Below are positions 24,401-36,052 of a DNA stretch of 64,000 nt, one piece after another. The DNA is from Bimastos eiseni. Its lineage: Eukaryota; Annelida; Clitellata; Crassiclitellata; Lumbricidae. The notes below the pieces were generated by a model. That model did no database searches and was not told the DNA's origin. It saw nothing but the letters and a program-made list of their open reading frames with translations. The position numbers and the translations under genes were made by a program. The DNA is taken from NCBI GenBank assembly GCA_959347315.1, contig OY365809.1:45317447-45381446 (forward strand), given 5' to 3'. Positions within the stretch are counted from its first letter, which is position 1; every line of letters starts with the position of its first letter.

Positions 24401-27400
24401 TCTACCTAAATAAATCTACCTAATTAGTGATCAAGTCACCAACCATGAATTTTAATTGATCTTTCAGTAAGTATTTAATTTTTACAGAGTTTGCTAAAGA
24501 GAGGTCACTGGAACCAGACGATTCACTGGAGATCGTAGAAACAGAGATTCAAGAGAGTGAGGCAGGCAGATGGTTAGACGGCAGACGGGTCGCAGAAGGC
24601 TTCGCAGCGTTTCTTCTTAAAACCAATTTGAAACATGCTGGAATTGCATGGTGTATGACTCACTGACCCTCGAAGATACAGAGAGGTTGACGGATGGACG
24701 GACCGATAGACAGACAGACAGATAGAGAGACAGACAGATACAGACAGATGGAGAGACAGAGACAGAGATATATATATATAAATATATATCCAACGTATAT
24801 ATATATATATATGGTGGATTTATTGCATGATATGTGAGTATTTGGATATTTGTGGTGACCTGCTCTGGCCATTCGCACTGCGCACTGTCCAGCTGAGACC
24901 CCGTGGAGATCCCCCTCTGGACCGATGCACATCGTTGCTACCACCTCCAGCTTCGTCTCTCTGCAGACCTCGATCGCCCACTCCATCTCCTCCACGTGCT
25001 CAAAGTACTGGCCACAAAAAACAATGACACGAAATCTTGATCGTATTTGTAATTGTAATCTCTAAACTTCTAATGCGCAAATCGAAGGTCAGGCGCACGG
25101 CACCAGACTATTAGCAAGCGCTGGGCAACAGCTTATTCACGAGCATTGATTATAAGTGCGTAAAGCAACATCTTGAAGTAGTTGACGATGATGATGATGT
25201 TGATGATGTTGATGATGACGATGGAAGCGTACCTCTGCGATGAGGAAGTCCATCTTGTTTTTGACGAAGACCTCGACCTGTTTGCGGAACTCTGCCTGGA
25301 CCGCCTCTTTACCCTTGCCGCTCAGGTAGGTCGGGGTCTGGCTGATGCCACCGGCAGCCAGGGCATCTCCCTCGCGGGCAACCTCAGCAGCGATGTCACA
25401 CGCCGCCTGGTTGATCGCCTTTCCCTGGAATAAGTCAAGGAAACGGTTCAAAAGAAGGCAACAGTTTAGAGTTTAGCTATCGATTAAAAAGGTGAAGGTT
25501 AAGTCAAAGGTAACAATGACTGAAAACAGACAGACAGACAGATGGACAGACAAACATACAGACAGACTGATAGACGGACCAACGGTCGGACAGAAAGATA
25601 GACACAGAAAGAAAGACAGATAGATAGACAGACAGGTAGTCTGAGGTAGACAGACTTAAGGATAGATAGACAGACAAAGATACAGACAGACAGAAAGGTA
25701 GACAGAGAGACGGACAGAGGCATAGAAAGAGACTGACCGTGTATTTGTCCTGTGCAACGTTTCCCCTGTTTTCCAGTTTATCGTCGCTGGCGTAGAAGGT
25801 GAATGCCTGCATGACATCGGATCCAGCGCGAAGGAATTCCCTATGCAACTGTCTCACTACACACGAGAAACAGTTATATTATTAACACCTGATTGACAGT
25901 AACACACAGAGAGACAGAGAGAGACGCAGAGAGAGAAAGATAGAGTGATACAGTGAGAGAGAGAGACTGCCACAGACAACAGAAACTGATGCACAGACAG
26001 AGACAGAGACGGACAGTGACGGACAACAGCGACAGAGACAGAGAGATAAACAGAAACAGAGAACACATTTCTCAACAAAAGGCGTACATCATGCGAATAA
26101 TAATAATGATAATATAAATATTATTTTCATTGTCATCGTCGTAGGCTTACTCGTCGTCGTAGTCGTTGTCGCTATCATGATCATCATCATTATTATCGTC
26201 ATATTTTCTAGGTCAGCACACAATTTACTTTATACTCCGATATTACTTTATACTCCGATATTACTTTATACTCCGATATTACTTTATACTCCGATATTAC
26301 TTTATACTCCGATATTACTTTATACTCCGATATTACTTTATACTCCGATATTACTTTATACTCCGATATTACTTTATACTCCGATATTACTTTATACTCC
26401 GATATGTGGATATTGTTCTTACTAAGAGAGCGCCACTGCGCGAATGACTTCAGAACAGACGGACGTCTCTATCTCGGTGAGACTCGGTCGATAACTGAAG
26501 TCCAAAATATTAGGAATTGCCGTGTTAAGACTTTGAGAGTCCATAACATGTAAATCTTGGAGACCCCTTTATTAATAATTGCAATAGAAAGTCTTCTCAT
26601 AAGACTTCAAAACAGTCATGTCTTTAAATAACTCGAATAATACCAAGGCATTTACTGACCACATAAAATATCTATAAGTACATCAGTTTGATTCTCTTCA
26701 TTTCTATATTGGAGTTTAATGTAAGCTTATTGTTGGTCCTGGAAAGAATGCTGGCGTGAAATATCAAAAAGACGTCAAAATACAGTTCACATAACATTCT
26801 AAGGAAGCCCTATATAAATTCTGATTTTTGGTAGACCCCTACGGATTTTGAAGCCCTAAGTTGTAGTTTTTTCCAAAAGTCTTCTTGGCCAATCCGCCAT
26901 TGCTGCGACATAATCATTCTTAATTGTTGTCTTTAAGTATCTCATGTTATTTGGAAGATACTGACTCTCTTAGTTATAAAAGTCCATACATCGAAGTACA
27001 AGGTAAATTCTGAGCTGAGTCCCTGACATATATAGGCCGAGGCTAAATTCACGTAACAACGTTGTATAAAAATGTTCATATATCGCCAGAGCGTTCCTTT
27101 TGTGAACCTTAGATCCTCGCTCAACCCTTTGATCTCAGTTGTTTACAGGGTCAAATGTCTATAGTGTCTGTCTGTCTGTCTATCTATAGTCTGTCTGTCT
27201 ACTCGTTAGTCCGTCCGTTTGTCTGTGTCTCTTAGGCGGTTGCTACCTTTGTTCCATCTTGAACCAGCGTCACAGAGTTCAACTGTGACTATGCGTGTTG
27301 TCTGATCCGGTCCAAACCGGTTTTGAAAGCATCAGCAACATCTGGCAGCCAGTCAGTCAGTCAATCAGTCACCTTGTTGACTCCTTGTTCTGTGGGAGAG

Positions 27401-28364
27401 AGAATTTGGAGCAGGGCTGTTCTTAATTCTGTGGAGACAGGCACACCATGGGGCGCGGTGGAGGTGGATAGGTGGGTCTATTGGCCCAGTTAGAAACCAT
27501 GGGGTCAATACTACCTAACCTGAGTTCAACTTTCGATCGTGGGAACACTGCGATCCCAAATATGCCCGCGATGACTAAACCACTGCGCGTCCAACGATTC
27601 GTAGTCGTAAGGTCTTGCTCTACGGCTAAGCGCGGGGCACCAGATTATCTACGAGCGATGCGTTGTGTCGGACGGGTAAGGGAAGATTATTTGATGGATT
27701 TGAACAATTAGGGTAGCGGATTGGAGTGATCAGAGCCAAACTTGTTTTTGATGGCGTGCTAGCATCAATATTATCCAACAAGTGGCCGGCCAGAGTGCCA
27801 AAGGTGCATGATGAAAATGGGATCTCAGAGGTGGCCACACAAACAGTAGAATTTAGTTTTTAATTCGTGATTCTGGTATGCATAATCAATTATATACATA
27901 AATGAAAACTCATAAAACCCTAAAAAATACAAATTAGAACTTTTATTCTCAATTGTATTGTCTTTAGACAAGGCTCCGTTGGCCGAAAATAGATCGTATT
28001 CGGGCCAGAAATGGCTTGCGGGCCGGCTCTTTGACACCCCTCGGTTAGAGCATAAAGGATCGGACAGATTAGGGTATAATATGATTGGTCAGATAAGGGT
28101 ACATGGTTTGGTGAATTGGGGTGGGAATTCTTGAGGAATGAGGATAACTTTGGGATTTAATAGCTGGAAATGAACGCCCCCCCTAAGTTTCACGGTGGAC
28201 TCCCTTCATCGCTTCGACTTACCCGCCTCTGGGTATTCGACCGTGGCTTCTGGGGTCCAAGGTCCAGCCTTGACGTACCCCCTCTTCTCCAGGGCGAACA
28301 CAAACCCTCCGTCTCCGATCACTGGACCAGCGGAGAGCCTCTCCAGAAGCGTCTTTCTCGTCTT
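21492..28364 (-). CDS. BHMT: Betaine-homocysteine S-methyltransferase, eight exons (first short exon separate)
   Basis: Transfers a methyl group from betaine to homocysteine, giving dimethylglycine and methionine, in the cytosol. Exons in transcript order: 28223-28364, 25738-25856, 25233-25424, 24860-25007, 23845-24027, 23031-23259, 22153-22246, 21492-21578. All are bounded by AG acceptors and GT donors and phases agree (1194 nt, 397 codons plus stop). Landmarks: [74 protein letters not shown] (first zinc Cys), [35 protein letters not shown] (paired zinc Cys) and HTKPWVRAR. The last exon ends SKQQSDS. All three zinc-ligand cysteines known from the human enzyme are present, so it is probably active. 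Introns hold an 18-bp minisatellite, GATT-type repeats and a hAT-like end. Length (~399 aa) is close to human (406). Confidence 0.96.
21906..21956 (+). repeat. GTGCCAGTCC dispersed element, diverged copy
   Basis: CTGCCAGGCAAACCAGAAGA then GGAGGGCGATGCAAATCGTC; lies in the last BHMT intron. Confidence 0.5.
22572..22980 (+). repeat. Two GTGCCAGTCC dispersed elements
   Basis: Copies at 22572-22633 (GATGGTGCCAGTCCCAAG ... GACGACGCTGATGATCTT) and 22921-22980 (GGCGCCAGTCCCAAACC ... GGAGGGCGACGCCAATCCTC), both in the BHMT intron between exons 23031-23259 and 22153-22246. Confidence 0.75.
23330..23650. repeat. (GATT/GACT)n degenerate tetranucleotide repeat in a BHMT intron
   Basis: Long imperfect run of GATTGATTGACTGACTGG units; the Ser-Gln-Ile-Asn open frame on the minus strand is an artefact. 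Confidence 0.9.
24303..24810. repeat. (GT)n, (CAGA)n and (AT)n tracts in a BHMT intron
   Basis: 24303-24355 is GTGTGCGTGTGC-type; 24690-24770 is CAGACAGATAGAGA-type; 24770-24810 is (TA)n. Confidence 0.9.
25040..25148 (-). mobile_element. Truncated LINE 3' end (copy of the 4128-5418 family)
   Basis: TTGTAATTGTAATCTCTAAA then CTTCTAATGCGC and CAGCTTATTCACGAGC match the LINE 3' end in reverse complement. Intronic in BHMT. Confidence 0.65.
25520..26060. repeat. CAGACAGA/GAGA-rich tracts flanking a BHMT exon
   Basis: Purine-rich (CAGA)n at 25520-25735 and (GAGA)/(CAGA)n at 25890-26060 surround the exon at 25738-25856. The Leu/Ser/Val open frames in them are artefacts. Confidence 0.9.
26224..26404. 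repeat. 18-bp minisatellite, ten near-perfect copies
   Basis: Unit TTACTTTATACTCCGATA repeated ten times almost without change. It stays open as (LLYTPI)10 because 18 is a multiple of 3, but it lies in a BHMT intron and has no coding context. Confidence 0.97.
27600..27670 (-). mobile_element. Diverged LINE 3' end fragment
   Basis: CGTAGTCGTAAGG then GGCTAAGCGCGGGGCACCAG and TCTACGAGCGATGCG resemble the LINE 3' end in reverse complement. Confidence 0.5.
27990..28046. mobile_element. hAT-like transposon end in a BHMT intron
   Basis: GGGCCAGAAATGGC, then GCGGGCCGGC and TTTGACACCCCT. This GC-rich 'cgggcc...gcgggccg...tttgacacccct' signature is typical of one end of Charlie-type hAT elements. 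No transposase remnant nearby and the opposite end was not found. Confidence 0.5.
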
Positions 28365-28394
28365 CTAAACAGAACAATCATCGTCATCATTATA

Positions 28395-28565
28395 ATAGCT
28401 TTTGTTGATATTTTTATTATTATTGCAAATATTTTCATTATTATTGTCAATTTATATATTATATATTATTATTATTTTCCACAGTTTATTATTATTATTA
28501 CTATTATTTCTATTTTATCATTATTATTATTTTCTTACTATATATTATTATTATTATTATATTTC
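28395..28565. repeat. (ATT)n-rich region in the first BHMT intron
   Basis: Imperfect ATT/TTA repeats; open frames are artefacts. Between this and the candidate first exon is a GATGA-rich stretch (28620-28745). Confidence 0.85.
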
Positions 28566-28869
28566 GCTCATCTTAACGTTGTATGCATGTTGTATTAAAA
28601 TGTGTTGTAAATTCATGGGTTGACGAAGATTCAGATGATTAAATTGACGACGACTAAGATGACGATGATTAAGTTGCCAATGATCAAGATGCCGATGATG
28701 AACATGAAGACGATGTAGATGACCACGAATACGACGATAAAGATGACGATAAACCCACGATTACAAAGACCACCATTGACAGGTTGATCGATAAAGCAAG
28801 CAGTAAAATTTATTCCACGTGGAAACCTAATGACAGAGAATACCGTTCTATTTTAATTCGTCTACTCAC

Positions 28870-28875
28870 AGACAT
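28870..28875 (-). CDS. BHMT: Candidate first coding exon of BHMT (Met-Ser)
   Basis: The exon at 28223-28364 opens in phase 0 with [10 protein letters not shown] after acceptor TGTTTAG, so a short upstream exon must supply the start codon. On the minus strand at 28870-28875, ATGTCT is followed immediately by a strong donor (GTGAGTAG). This would give [12 protein letters not shown], similar in layout to other BHMT N-termini. The intron would be about 500 nt. Other short ATG exons cannot be excluded. Confidence 0.45.
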
Positions 28876-29946
28876 CTTTACAGTTGACTCGGTTCTTTCT
28901 TAAGTCTCTGCCAAAGCTCTCGTCCAAAGCGACTTTCTATTCGACCCAGACCTGGCTTCTTATACTCCTTCGCAGACTTAGAGACTTTGACCCTGGCAGC
29001 TGGCTAAGGAAAGTCCACGTTTCAAAGACACGAGTCATCTGGCTCGGCCGGAACCTGGTCCACAAAGCCAAGGGCGTGGAATACGGGGTTAAGTAGTAAG
29101 TACGTGGGCAAAACAGGCCTGTGGCTAGGGTACCGTACTTGGCAGTTCTTGTATGGATTGGTGGTAAAGCGATTTGAGTGGAAGGTTTGCGGCCTAAAAG
29201 ATTCAGTCAAACTACATCAATTGATTGGTTGGCTATTTTTGTGTAGGTAGCTAATCATGTCTTATCTGTCAAGATGCATGAAATAAAAAGACATTGAAGT
29301 CGTAAATTGAAACCTTAGTTCTATCCAACCTTGGAACCTGCACATCTTTCACAAAACGGCTATAAAAGAGTTAAGGTATTGTAGTTGTAGTCTTACATAA
29401 CCCGCAATGCGCGCGTTTGAAATTTATAGTATAGTGAGTTGCCTTAGTTAGGGTGTTGAAGTCCATTGCTGCATTTCAGTCGTTTTTTTGTGGTTAGCGA
29501 CATCTTACGTGGACATTGCTCGACTCGTGTGGCTTTCTTTACTCTCGCCTCAGTTCCGATTAAGTGAAACAATGTCAATCTCTTAAATATGCCATTTCTT
29601 AAATGGCATTTATTTTATAGCACTGCGTTTCATCGTATTGCAGCGAAATCAGTTATGTTATCATAGAGTATTTCTACCATATCATGTGTTCCAACTTTAC
29701 TTGGTTGCCTGCCCATAATATTAGGCCATAATTGTTAGTTTATTGTGATTGGCCTAAGTTCAAGCCTAAGAGTTAATTAGACTGAGTTAATTTGATTGAC
29801 TTTTCAATGTTCCTTGGCATTCCGTTTATTTACTGTATTTATTTTATGGCAATAAAATATTGTATATTTTATTGCCATTTTATCACAGTATATTGTATAC
29901 TGTGATATTGCATAGTCTCCCCAATATCATAGGGTTGCTTGTCTGT
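28876..29946. other. 5' flank of BHMT
   Basis: Presumably holds the BHMT promoter, but no core element can be named. Two adjacent perfect 12-bp hairpins lie at 29847-29907 (see findings). No other gene. Confidence 0.4.
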
Positions 29947-29949
29947 ATT

Positions 29950-30895
29950 TGTGTTGTATTGTAGACCCCACTATTACCATCATTACTACTACAACAACTT
30001 CCACTCCCATTGCTACTACTATTACCAAGATTACAACTACTAGCCTACCTGGCTGTAGGCCTATGCTAGTACGGTAGTTGTAGCTGTTGCTGTAGCTGAT
30101 AGTAGTAATAATGGTACTAGTGACAACTGTACAATACATTGGAATGCAAATGTAGCTTGAATTGATTGTGCCTTCCTGCCAACGTTCAGAAGCGTACCTT
30201 GAAGATTGAGTAGAACTAAGATTATATTGGGTTAGTAGAACCATTAATACTTGTCATACTATTAGTAGCACCGTTAGTAGTAGTAACCTAATATTAGTGA
30301 TCATACTATTAGTAGTACAATTTGTTGTTGTACTACCACTGCTATAGGCTACTATTAGCAGAATACGAACAGTAGCTTTATTAGTATCAATGCTACTATG
30401 TTGGCACAATTATAATAGTATGCTTACAATTAGCAGAACACCAGTAGGCAATACTATTAGTAGTAATACTAGTAGTAGTAATACTATTAGTAGTAATGAT
30501 ATTAATAGTAATGCTATTAGTAGTAATGCTATTAGTAGTAATGCTATTATTAGTAATGCTATTAGTAGTAATGCTATTAGTAGTAATGCTATTCGTAGTA
30601 ATGCTATTAGTAGTAATGCTATTAGTAGTAATACTATTAGTAGTAATGATATTAATAGTAATGCTATTAGTAGTAATGCTATTAGTAGTAATGCTATTAG
30701 TAGTAATGCTATTAGTAGTAATGCTATTAGTAGTAATGTTATTAGTAGTAATGCTATTAGCAGTAATCCTATTAGTAGTAATGCTATTAGTGGTAATGCT
30801 ATTCGTAGTAATGCTATTCGTAGTAATGCTATTAGTAGTAATGCTATTAGTAGTAATACTATTAGTAGTACTATTAGTAATTATACTGCACCTTT
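29950..30895. repeat. (ACT/AGT)-type minisatellite, 15-bp unit
   Basis: From about 30440 to 30890 the unit ATTAGTAGTAATGCT is repeated roughly 28 times with sparse variants. 29970-30430 is the same kind of trinucleotide mix in decayed form. Two long plus-strand frames stay open (Asn-Ala-Ile-Ser-Ser and Val-Val-Met-Leu-Leu repeats) solely because of the period. Confidence 0.95.
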
Positions 30896-32270
30896 AATAT
30901 TAGGAAAAACTGCATTTCATATTTCCCCCATAACTTTTGCAAATCACCCACGCCAAAGGGATCTCGCCTTGCAAGACTTTCTCTGAGATTTGAGATTCCT
31001 GGTGAAAATCGCTATGTATATATGTATCGTGACCGTCATCTAAGGCAATTTTACGGACGCTCTCGAAGACGATGCCATTCAAGGATGTCGGATGTTGGCG
31101 AGATGGAGTTGAACGAATGTCTGATCGTTGGACCCGATTGGAAGAGGAATTACAGGAAGAGGAGGAAGAAGAAGAGAAGAGGTGTATGGGGATGATGGGG
31201 GTTCGTCTGCATAACGAGATGAATTGCGTCTTGGTCCTGGATGGTTGAGAGAGCTAGGTCTCGTCAACGGCTGAGGTCGTTTGGCTGACGTATGGAGAAG
31301 GACAGAGAAAGAGACAGAGGCAGACAGATAGATAGAGAGTGAGGCAGAGAAACAGGGAGACGTACATACTGAGATGTGCTGAAGGAGGAGAATGTACAGA
31401 GAGAGAGAGACAGACAGACAGACAGAGAGGCAGAGAGAGAAAGAGAGAGAGACAGTGAAAGAGCGAGACAAACAGAGATACACAGGCAGAGAGAAAGACA
31501 CATACACAGAAAGAGACACAGACAAAGAAAGAGACAGACAGATAAAGACACAGACAGACAGATAGAAAGAGACAGAGAGAGGAGAGAGAGAGAGAGAGAG
31601 TTAACATAGGAACAAATACACAGACATATGGACAGATAGAGAGACGATTCTCACCTAAACGCAATGAATCGTGACCTGTTTAGGTCTGCTAGAATTCTTT
31701 TTGGGGGAGTGCCATGTTCCGCTCAACTTTCTTAATCTTGCGATCGTCTCCTTCGGTAGAACGCTCATCCCATCCCGTCATTCGTGGTACTAACGCAACT
31801 GACAGAAGATTCAGTGAGAGAGAGAGAGAGAGAGAGAGGGAGACTGCTAGACAGACAGACACGAAGATACACATGCCATGTTCTTTAATGCAAATCAGGC
31901 AAGTCGTTGGGTATAAACCTCTCATGTCCATTAAGTGGGGTATTAGTCATGTCTGATGGGTCATCTTGTGCAGCGGACATACTAGCCATTCTCTTGAAGG
32001 AAATTGGCCACAATTGTCTAATACGGATGTTTAACGTCATCATGTAGAGTTACTAATAATGCCAATACTTATCTGGTAGTACTACTATATATATTATGAC
32101 TGCGATATATAACCACCACTTGGACAGACCAACTAAGGTGAGCATAATATGAACTTAAGAAATTACCGATGGCAACGGAGATAACTTATTCGTACCCATC
32201 ACCGCCAAGTGGCTAGCATCAGGATCCGATGATACTGCTGATGATATGTTTCCCTAGAGTGGGAATCGTC
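30896..32270. repeat. Intergenic with (AGAC/AGAG)n tracts
   Basis: 31290-31600 and 31815-31860 are purine-rich CAGAGAGA/CAGACAGA repeats. The segments between (30900-31290, 31600-31815, 31860-32270) contain no supported gene. Confidence 0.8.
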
Positions 32271-32510
32271 ACCCTCGCTCCCTTCTTCCCTCTCCTCCTT
32301 CCCTCCCTTCTTCCCTCTCCTCCTTCCCTTCCTTCTTCCCTCTCCTCCTTCCCTCCCTTCTTCCCTCTCCTCCTTCCCTTCCTTCTTCCCTCTCCTCCTT
32401 CCCTCCCTTCTTCCCTCTCCTCCTTCCCTTCCTTCTTCCCTCTCCTCCTTCCCTCCCTTCTTCCCTCTCCTCCTTCCCTCCCTTCTTCCCTCTCCTCCTT
32501 CCCTCCCTCT
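32271..32510. repeat. Pyrimidine minisatellite (CTTCCCTCTCCTCCTTCCCT)
   Basis: About ten tandem copies of a 24-25 bp all-pyrimidine unit; strand-asymmetric homopurine/homopyrimidine DNA. Confidence 0.95.
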
Positions 32511-32719
32511 CACTTGTGCTTATTAACGAGTTCGATTAACATGTGTTGATGCGTCCATTTATTTATTTGATTCTGGTCTTTGGGGCAGAGAATGTTGACC
32601 TGGGTTAATGGGCGGTCTAGTAGATGGGGCGAGAGGCCCTCGCGATCGTCACCTGAGGGGTCACTCGAGCGGGACAGCGGCGACCGCCCCTCAGCGCATT
32701 TCGAAGTCTAATTCCGATG

Positions 32720-33140
32720 ATTGACGAAGACCTCAATTTCGTTCGTTGACGATGGAAATCCTCGGACTCTCCTTTCCACTTTTCTTATTGCTACCCCATC
32801 TAATCTTTCATCGCCACTTTTCTCTTCTACCTCATCCTCCGTGTTCTTGAAATCCTCCTTTTCCTTCTTCTCTTCCTCTCATTCCTTTCTGTTTCTGTTC
32901 CTCTTCCCCTCCTGCTACTCTTCCTCCACCTCTTCTTGTTTCCTCATTCTCCTCTTCTTTCCAGATGATCCGCTTCCTCCTTCTCTTCCTCCTCTTTCTC
33001 TTCCTTCTCGTCTTCCTCCTCTGCTTCTTGTTCCTTGTCAATTTCTTCATCTTCTTCATCTTCCTTCCTCCACTTTCTTGTTTCTTCTACCTCCTCTTCT
33101 TCCTCCTCCTCTTCTTCCCTCACTCATTCGGTAATTCAGT
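32720..33140. repeat. Degenerate (CTT/CTC)n pyrimidine tract
   Basis: CTTCCTCCTCTTC-type repeats give Phe/Leu/Ser-rich ORFs on plus and Lys/Glu/Arg-rich ORFs on minus; not genes. Confidence 0.9.
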
Positions 33141-35477
33141 CGATTAATAATCAAGTCATTCAATAATTCAGTCTGTCAGTTATAATTGTTACTACTGTTA
33201 CTATTACCAACATTAAAAGTGGCAGAGGTAGTCGTCTCGAACAAGACGAATGCTTAACGAGTCAAATGAATTTAGAATTGAAATGTAATCGAATTTGAAT
33301 TGCAACATAACAAACTGGAATAAATGTAGAGATTGGGCGGAATAAATCAGAACATGATAAAATACGACAGAACGCATTAAAACACATCAGAACATGATCC
33401 TCTATTTAATTTACTTCGTCTACCTGTTCTATACCGACAGCAAGAACGACTTAGAGTTCCTTAGGGGCGACGCCACGCGGTAAATCCTGATACATAGACC
33501 AGAGTATCTGATATGGAGAAGCGCTCAATTCAAGGCTTTCCCTCTCACACGCAACTGGATCATCCATTTCTCTCAGCTTCCGCAAAAAGTCGTTCATCAA
33601 TCTACCGCACGGATGACCATCCAGAATGATTGGTTACTGCACTGTGCGACCTTTATCTGACCCTTTTTCTGACCCCCTGTCGGACTGGGAAATGCCCCGT
33701 CGTTGCTCGAACACTCAGAGGATTTGTTTTGCCTTTTAGAAATAATCTCGTTTGAACGTAAGATCGGAATATTCGGGATTTCTTATTATTTTTAGTAATG
33801 AATTATTTCATAAGTCATCAATTAACGCTAACAGATGTAAGCTGAGTAATATCCTTTTTAAAAAGCCTCTCAGAACTCGTGAGACGTTTTGAGTTGGTCC
33901 CTCCGTCGATGTCACCGCTCTGAGTCTAGAGAAAGGATGGGTGAGACGCTAATCACCTCTAGTACAATACTATGTCGTAAAGTAGGGCTATATTAATTAT
34001 AGCGACTGTAGGTAACAACTGACCAAGTATCTAAGAACTTATCGGAGAGGTATTAAAGAATATGAAGGAGTTAATCGATATTGAGGGCGCGCTGACAAAT
34101 CAATCAATCCACCAATCAACCAGTCAATCAATAGATAAATAAACCAGTCAATCCTGCATTCAATTAACCAATCAATCAATTAATCAACAGGGCCCCTTCG
34201 AGAGCTCTACTAGGAGAGATTTCCTACTAAGACTAAAGGCCAACAGATTTGCGGACGACCACAACGATGATGCTGAACTGTTAGGGAGACTACAGAGAAA
34301 GATGGAACGCCTTCGGTTGCTTTCGACAGACTGTTTTTTTTGTTATAATTAAGGCTAAGGAGAAAGAACAAATGTCAGGACTATAGGCTTATTATGATTA
34401 ATTTGTGATTGTAGGCCTAGATTCTTTGATTGTTCATATTATGATGTTGCCGCAGCGCGTCTCCAAGTGCTTCAGTAAAGTCCATACATATAATTATGTA
34501 GGCCTACCTTACGGGGGAGTGTGATAACACACAACCAACATCTGATTAAAAATGCGACAAGGAATTAAAACGACATCGTTTCAGATGCTTGAATACGAAG
34601 AGGCACTGGATAGACCCTAGCTGAGGGCCGCAGGGTGGAATGACTGGGTAAGGAGGATACTGGATTTACAGTGGACCCTGACTTTTGCTAAACAGAGTCA
34701 GCAATACCATCCCGCATGAGGAAATAGATCTTAACTGGAATAAACTGGAGGACAGAGGCAGAGGAAGTGGAAGGACCATATGCTGAGAAGAAAATCTTCC
34801 CAGCAGACCATCATGAAGGAAAGAATGGAAAGCAAGAGAGAAAGGTGAGACGCTGGCTTCTTGGCTGAATGCTGGTGAATGGAGGTTAAGGATTAAAGGC
34901 AGGGACACTGTATACATGTACACGGGGTCCAAGTTCCTGAATACACGGGGTCTTATCACAGACGACGTTGCAACCTAGCGATGTCTTCAATGAAGAAGTT
35001 CAATCGATACAAAAGCTAAAATGCTTCTTTGGTGGTGCCAGTCCGAAGACTCCATAAACAATGAGGGCCACGTCAATCATCTTTGTTATGATAAACTTAA
35101 TCGCTAAATAGTCACTGACAAAAGCAATAATAATTACTGACGATAATCATAATAACATTTCGAACGATACGGAATGCTTTCCGGTTGGTATAATTACGTC
35201 AACGACATTTACATTGTAGGCTAATGCCGCAGAAGCCGTTGATAAATGTGGAAACTATTACTTGAAGAAAAGGCCCGAATTTTAAACACCTTTAATAACA
35301 ATATCGTCTGTGCTATAATAATCAGATATGACCGTTAACGAAACAGTTATTTCAAACTGGGGTAAATGATTATAAAACCAGAACGCAGTGGAATGTGAGT
35401 TTTATTAGTGGAAACGTTTACGAATACATGACCAGTAATGACCACAGTCTACTACTCAGCCGTGTGAACCATTCACC
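33141..35477. other. Intergenic up to the assembly gap
   Basis: 34095-34185 has CAATCAATCAACC repeats. Around 34200-34330 (plus) the frame LRLKANRFADD...ELLGRLQRKME faintly recalls a decayed reverse transcriptase, but I do not call it. A GTGCCAGTCC element lies at 35031-35096. Nothing else supported. Confidence 0.4.
35031..35096 (+). repeat. GTGCCAGTCC dispersed element
   Basis: GGTGGTGCCAGTCCGAAGAC, then GAGGGCCACGTCAATCATCT and TTGTTATGATAA; one of the best-preserved copies. Confidence 0.8.
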
Positions 35478-35677
35478 NNNNNNNNNNNNNNNNNNNNNNN
35501 NNNNNNNNNNNNNNNNNNNNNNNNNNNNNNNNNNNNNNNNNNNNNNNNNNNNNNNNNNNNNNNNNNNNNNNNNNNNNNNNNNNNNNNNNNNNNNNNNNNN
35601 NNNNNNNNNNNNNNNNNNNNNNNNNNNNNNNNNNNNNNNNNNNNNNNNNNNNNNNNNNNNNNNNNNNNNNNNNNNNN
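35478..35677. other. Assembly gap, 200 N
   Basis: Exactly 200 consecutive N. The right edge enters a (GATGA)n/(ACGACG)n microsatellite, a likely reason for the break. Sequence content and true length are unknown. Confidence 0.99.
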
Positions 35678-36052
35678 ATATGAAGATGCATAGGAGAAAG
35701 ATGATGATGATGACGATGACAACGACGAAGACAACGACGACGATGACGCATACAAGAAGACCAATGCGAGCAAACGAAGATCGATTGGTTCCTTAAGCTC
35801 ACCAAGGGAGAGAAAGACACAGAGAGACAGAGAGAGAGAGACACACACACAGACAGACAAGGACGGAATGACACGGAGACATAGACAGCGAGAAAGCCTC
35901 GCAGACGAATCGTTAGACTAAGTAACAAGACACGGATGATAATCATCGGTTCTCCGCCAGGTGTCGCTAAGAGTTCCAATCGACCGACAGATGTCGTTCC
36001 ACGTCACGTGATCGACCGCCGTCCAGCCACGTGACCGTAGTCCCAAGTGATC
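35678..36052. other. 3' flank of the neuropeptide gene
   Basis: 35690-35760 GATGACGACG repeats and 35805-35880 (CAGAGA)n; then unique sequence up to the stop codon. On the minus strand this is 3' UTR and beyond. Confidence 0.6.

Noticed and set aside
30390..30986. 198-codon Asn/Ser/Ile repeat protein and its 133-codon Val/Leu/Met alternative
   Set aside because: Both arise from a 15-bp minisatellite that is open in several frames; no start context, signal or introns.
34190..34960. Possible second RTE-like remnant (frame with NRFADD...LQRKME)
   Set aside because: Only a short, ambiguous resemblance; no further RT block can be aligned by eye.
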